A stretch of 64,000 nt of DNA from Chrysophaeum taylorii (lineage: Eukaryota > Sar > Pelagophyceae > Pelagomonadales > Pelagomonadaceae): NCBI GenBank assembly GCA_029834535.1, contig JAQMWT010000064.1, positions 1 through 64,000 on the forward strand. Reading direction: 5' to 3'. Position numbers and translations under genes: made by a program. Below the pieces are notes generated by a model. It searched no databases and was not told the DNA's origin. It saw nothing but the letters and a program-made list of their open reading frames with translations. This document shows positions 59,701-64,000 of this stretch, piece by piece; position 1 is the stretch's first letter; each line of letters begins with the position of its first letter.

Positions 59701-60316
59701 TGTCAGCGCTCTGCATCAAGGCCATGCCGCCAGCATCGCATCTGATCTCAACATTAGAAGGGACGCTAAGCCGCCAGATGATGTCCCGATAGGATGCCTC
59801 CTCGCAAATACCACCCAAGACTATGGTATCATGGGCGGCACTGCACTGGATCTGCAGAGAGAAACCGACGCAGAACTCTTGCACGTCAACTTCCCAAAGA
59901 AGCCGTACCATTCGTCTGTTCTGGTCGATCACCTGGACAACGACAATTCTGTTCTCGAGAATTATGTATGCCATGACGAATTGTCACCGGCAGAGTACTA
60001 TGCGCGTCAATGGAACCAAGAATTCTGTTGTATGAGTTCCTCTCTCTCATGGGACATCTCAGCGCATCAGCACTACCACCTAGCTTCTCGTAACAGACGC
60101 GCCCTCATGCATGATTCTGGCGAACTCGGACACCTTTTTCTAAGTCAAAGTGATCCGAATCAAGGCATTCTCCAAGAAGTTATGGACTTTGACTTACAGC
60201 ACATCGACCATGTCGTGTTACAGCTCGTGACTGCTGACGACATTGTCTATGAGCCCGAGAAGATTGTCAAACTCAAAGGACTCAGCGTAGAGGATAAGCT
60301 CAAGCATATTGCTTCG

Positions 60317-63300
60317 TCCAGAGAGCTACACTATTATGTGTGCGACACTGGAACATTTTCACACCTATCTCTACACGAGGGTTTTCTCTCCGTAATACGG
60401 CTTTCCCTCTTTCTTCCTTTTTTCCTTACCCTTCCGCCCCTTTTACTTCATGACTATGAAGAACCCAGTCTGAAGCTCTTTTCCAACATGGAGTAGGCCT
60501 CCAGGTGCGTACCGTCGGGTACGGGGGGGTTTTCTGTTTAATTAACAGAGACTTCGTTCCCCGTTGTCAGTGTAAACGCTTCTATGGGACCTAATGTCCT
60601 TAAGGAGTTAGGGCCTAAATCCCTACCTTGTGTAGTAGCATGTGACAAGCGGAATGGTCTGTACACGCCTAAGACTGCACGCAGTCTCTACCATGTACCC
60701 GGAGAGGGTCAAATCTCTCCAGGTTATGGGCCCAGATGCGTAGGTGTGTCAGCCCAACTGTGTTGTGCGTCTAAATCGAATGATCAATTTATGCCTGATC
60801 ACGAGTACAATGCGACAATGTGTTTGGCGGTGGTCTACTGTACATATTTGTTATGTGACGGTATGTGCCCACCAGTTAAATTGGTTTTTGACCGAGTTGG
60901 GTCGGTCACTGGTCACATGCACTCGCATAACTAATAAAATTAAATTTTTCCTATACAAACCGCGGAAACTTGTGCGGGTTTTTACTTCCATTCCCCAACA
61001 AAAGACTGACTGCTCGAGAACTAATCCATTCTTCAGTCTCAAGTCACCCTGTTTTAAATAGCATGTTGATTTGTTTGGTCTTGTCAATAAGCCTACGTTT
61101 AAAAATCGCGTACTGTACATAGAACCCGCACTTGAGAAACCCTTCATTCTTATGTGTCGAATATGTCTATCAATCCTCTAACCTATCCCTTAATAGGTCA
61201 CAATCATGTCAAAACAAAAAACAATATCTACCACTGATATCTACAAGCAAGAACAAATCCTCGTTGATAAGATTAACGCAGGATTGCGTTTCCAAGATAC
61301 TTCAACTAAGGTGAGCTTGCAAATTGAAACGCTTCGCGGGCGTATGACAAGTCCATAGGTGGGCGCGTTATTCTACTTTGATTCACATGAAGCTTACACC
61401 CGGAATGCTCCGGAATATAATCAAATCCTTGAACAAGAAGTTGATATCATCTTCGCTCAATGGAAAGCTGAACAAGTTAACGATTTAAACTTACCTGATG
61501 AAGATGCCCTGCCCGAACATTTAAAGACTTGGCACGTCAACTCTTCCCATCAACTAACAGTTGATGCCCGTAATAATCTTGAACGACTTTACTACCAAGA
61601 GTCGTACAACCTTGTCCGTCCTGAATTAAATGAGGATGTTAAACATGTCCTCACTTTATTAGATACCCGATTTCCTAAATCAACTGTGTATGATTCATCT
61701 TTAACTAACATATCCTTTACAGGTCTCTCTAATGCCGATTGGATCAAACACTGCGAAACTTATGCTGGTTTCTTGTACACATTCTTTAACCTCGAGTCCC
61801 AGGAAAAGCCCGCTCTCGCTATGTGGCCTCAACTAAAGAAAATTTATGCAATTACTGCACATCCCAATAAATTACGTGCTGTAATGCTTTTAGCCTATCA
61901 TTACTATGAGACAGTGTCTTGTACAGATGTAACTGAGCTTAAATCTCAGTTTAATCGAATGTCTCTAAATGTTAATTGGTATGCCCATGTATTTGTCGAA
62001 CAGCTCCTTGCCTTTCAATCTCAGGCAAAGCAATTAAATAATGATGAAGCATCAATCCAATTTAATAACTCCATAATCACTCTTAAAGCTCACGAGGAGA
62101 TCTACCGTCTATATGCTAATCCCTCGGATCACGAGCGCTATTCTCAATCTTTATTGGAATGGTGTAAACTCTACGAGACACGCTCTGGTAACAACTCGAG
62201 TCACGATCCCGAATTGTTAAAGCTAGTTGATCCTAACGACGTTCGTCCACTATTGGAATTCTTGTTAAAGATATATAATGAGACAAAGTTTTCTTCTAAC
62301 CGACGCTTGGATAAACCCGCTTCCTGGATCCCTTACATCCCTGGTACTACCGCTACCAAGCCACCTAAGGTATTATTGATGGATACTATTCATCAATCCC
62401 ACGACTCTCTAAACAACGCTTACTCGTTGTTAGCCACTGTAGCTGGACAGTCTGGCTTCAACGCTCGTAAGCTTCGTAATGCAAAAGATAAAGCATCGAC
62501 AATTTCACCCCGTGACACGTCGTACTATCGTCCACCCTCAAATTATAACGTCAAAGGTACCAGCTTCGATCGTCCTGTCTACTCATCTTCCTCTAACCGT
62601 AATGCACGCTCTAATATGTCTCTTATGGACCGGGCTACTTATCAAGTTGATCGTCTTCGCCACCTGTTTGGTAAATTACAGGAAGCGAATCCCAATCCTT
62701 CCACCGACTCTAAAATGGTACAGGAGGAAATGAAAAGCTTATTGAGTACCCTCTGGACAACCGCTTCTCAAGCTTCGACACAGTCCTTAGATCCGGATGA
62801 AGCCACCCAAGTTCATCTCTACTTATCTCGAGTTGATACTATGTCCAATACCATATCGAACCTCTTAGAAGCCGATAAGGAATCTCTTGTTTCAGAAGAA
62901 AAGTATCAAACTGAAACATCTGCTCCTGAAGCGTCCCCCAGTGATGCGGAGCAGAGGGGGACTGCTGATACAGAGAAAATGTTCCACACTTTCCTGTCCA
63001 TTAAAGATGATGAAATCGATAACATCCCTCAGCCGCTATTGCAGCACATAAATGCTAAAGCTCAGAATGCTATCGTTCGTCGTCAAGCTCGGGAAACTTC
63101 CTCGCACTCTGAGCTCCCCAGTAATTTAACCAATGAAGATAATGAAGATGGTACAGATCCCCCTGTGTTGCTACCAAAATTAAATACTGGTTTTACACTC
63201 GTCGTTGTGCCTTCCGAACAAACGCAAAGTTTCATGACACAGTACGTGTTTGGTCAAAGCTCAACACATGCCTGTTATGCAACAATGCTTAAACTGTACA

Positions 63301-64000
63301 ACGAGTACAATTTGCCGCTAATGACTACGCCAGGATATGCTGACACATGTGCTTCTCAACATGTAATTAACTTTAAACGTTATGCTGATCCTATCCACAT
63401 CGTAAAGCTACCCGAGTCCTTATCACCTGCTATCCAGACTGCTACGGATACGCAGAGAATCACACATGCTATGATTATAAGGACCGTCATTCCCGCTCTC
63501 CCAAAGCATCCAAATGTGGGATATGTAAAGCTAGACGTTGCGCTTTTTCTACCCAAGCAAAACGACCATAACGATCCCGATCTGCACATCATCAGTATGA
63601 CTCAATGGGGAGAAGATAAACTTGGTATACACCTTGGAGTTGAATTTAAAGGACAATCATCTATCCAGAGTAAAATTGATGATAATGTCAAGATTACTTT
63701 GTTTAGACTCAGTAACCTGTTGCCAACTCTACCAATTTACTCGCTACAACAAGCAAAAGCGCGTAAAATGGAACTTCGCTCACTACAGTTCAGACTATGT
63801 GCTTTTAATGAACAACGCGAAATGCTCAAACTATATTCCACCCTCATGGAACGAGTAATTTACGTCCCATGGCTTAAAACCATCCTGGAGTCAATGCATT
63901 CGCAGCTGCCTTACATACGCAAGCATTTCCCACCTCCTGTATGACGCAAGGTTACAACACGTTTGCTCCATACAGTAACTTCATCTCCTAGCCCACGAAT
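60317..64000 (+). mobile_element. Copia element D (family of B), running off the window
   Basis: It begins where element C's coding sequence stops, so it was inserted into C later. About 890 bases of LTR and leader precede coding sequence. A long open frame of 861 codons (61,359-63,944) resembles element B's gag-to-protease region: ALFYFDSHEAYTRNAPEY, YAGFLYTFFNLESQEKPALA, and a DTCAS protease-like phrase near 63,335-63,355. The part in view is mostly open and it looks the youngest retroelement here. Its codons are clearly AT-richer than those of the host and of elements A and C. The right end and LTR lie outside the window. Confidence 0.8.

Larger units (their letters stand above)
52685..60316 (+). 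mobile_element. Copia element C with DNA cytosine methyltransferase domain
   Basis: A relative of element A in plus orientation, with an LTR at 52,685-52,878. Parts: gag (52,963-55,400), protease (about 55,540-56,110), methyltransferase region (about 56,110-56,740, with PCQHLS and TIVENVP), the unassigned family domain (56,792-57,620), integrase (about 57,960-58,890) and the linker to reverse transcriptase (to 60,316), where element D is inserted. A LINE tail is inserted in gag. It is broken (about ten breaks). Similarity to A is high over the whole length. Confidence 0.88.

Noticed and set aside
1-64000. tRNA, rRNA or other structural RNA genes
   Set aside because: No cloverleaf with conserved T-loop and D-loop sequences or rRNA core sequences was noticed while reading either strand; a covariance-model search would be needed to exclude them.

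Overview
This window is eukaryotic nuclear DNA, most likely from a photosynthetic alga with a complex red-lineage plastid (a stramenopile such as a pelagophyte fits best). The genes are GC-rich, compact and often single-exon, with introns of 42-57 bases where they can be read. Two or three proteins (SecA, a PhyH-family dioxygenase, perhaps an O-methyltransferase) start with a signal peptide, and SecA and the dioxygenase carry an Ala-x-Ala/Gly-Phe-type junction like the ASAFAP motif of heterokont plastid presequences. The organism is inferred, not proven.

Layout. 1-12 kb is mostly wreckage: a duplicated gene pair (a glycosyltransferase-like fragment plus a microsomal glutathione S-transferase, broken at 1.3-2.7 kb and with an intact MGST at 11.3-11.8 kb), three degenerate Helitron helicase fragments (2.8-5.7 kb) set among GGTGAACTTACTGG repeats, and an old Ty1/copia relic (6-10.8 kb). 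12-31.5 kb is a gene-dense host block: SecA, ribosomal protein eS19, an RBM5/10-like splicing factor, a formin with four WASHC3-like repeats, an O-methyltransferase, a PhyH dioxygenase, a SAM-domain protein, a possible F-box protein, an FHA-WDR70 fusion and a putative ER-lumenal ankyrin protein ending in KSEL. Neighbouring genes are often divergent, with only 83-290 bases between starts.

31.5-64 kb is a nest of retroelements. Copia element A (32,292-42,284, minus strand, both LTRs present) and its relative C (52,685-60,316, plus strand) carry a C5-cytosine DNA methyltransferase domain between protease and integrase. Elements B (about 43.8-52.3 kb) and D (60,317 to beyond the window) form a second copia family without it. 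D is inserted into C. C abuts the last coding exon of an unidentified host gene. At least four 5'-truncated LINE tails with a shared two-hairpin 3' end and (TTAG)n tails lie in this part, two of them flanked by clear 11-13 base target duplications.

How the parts relate: SecA would serve plastid protein translocation; eS19 and the RBM5/10-like factor translation and splicing; the formin actin assembly; FHA-WDR70 chromatin or DNA-damage functions. The most unusual system here is the methyltransferase-bearing copia family, which is fossilised in both copies seen.
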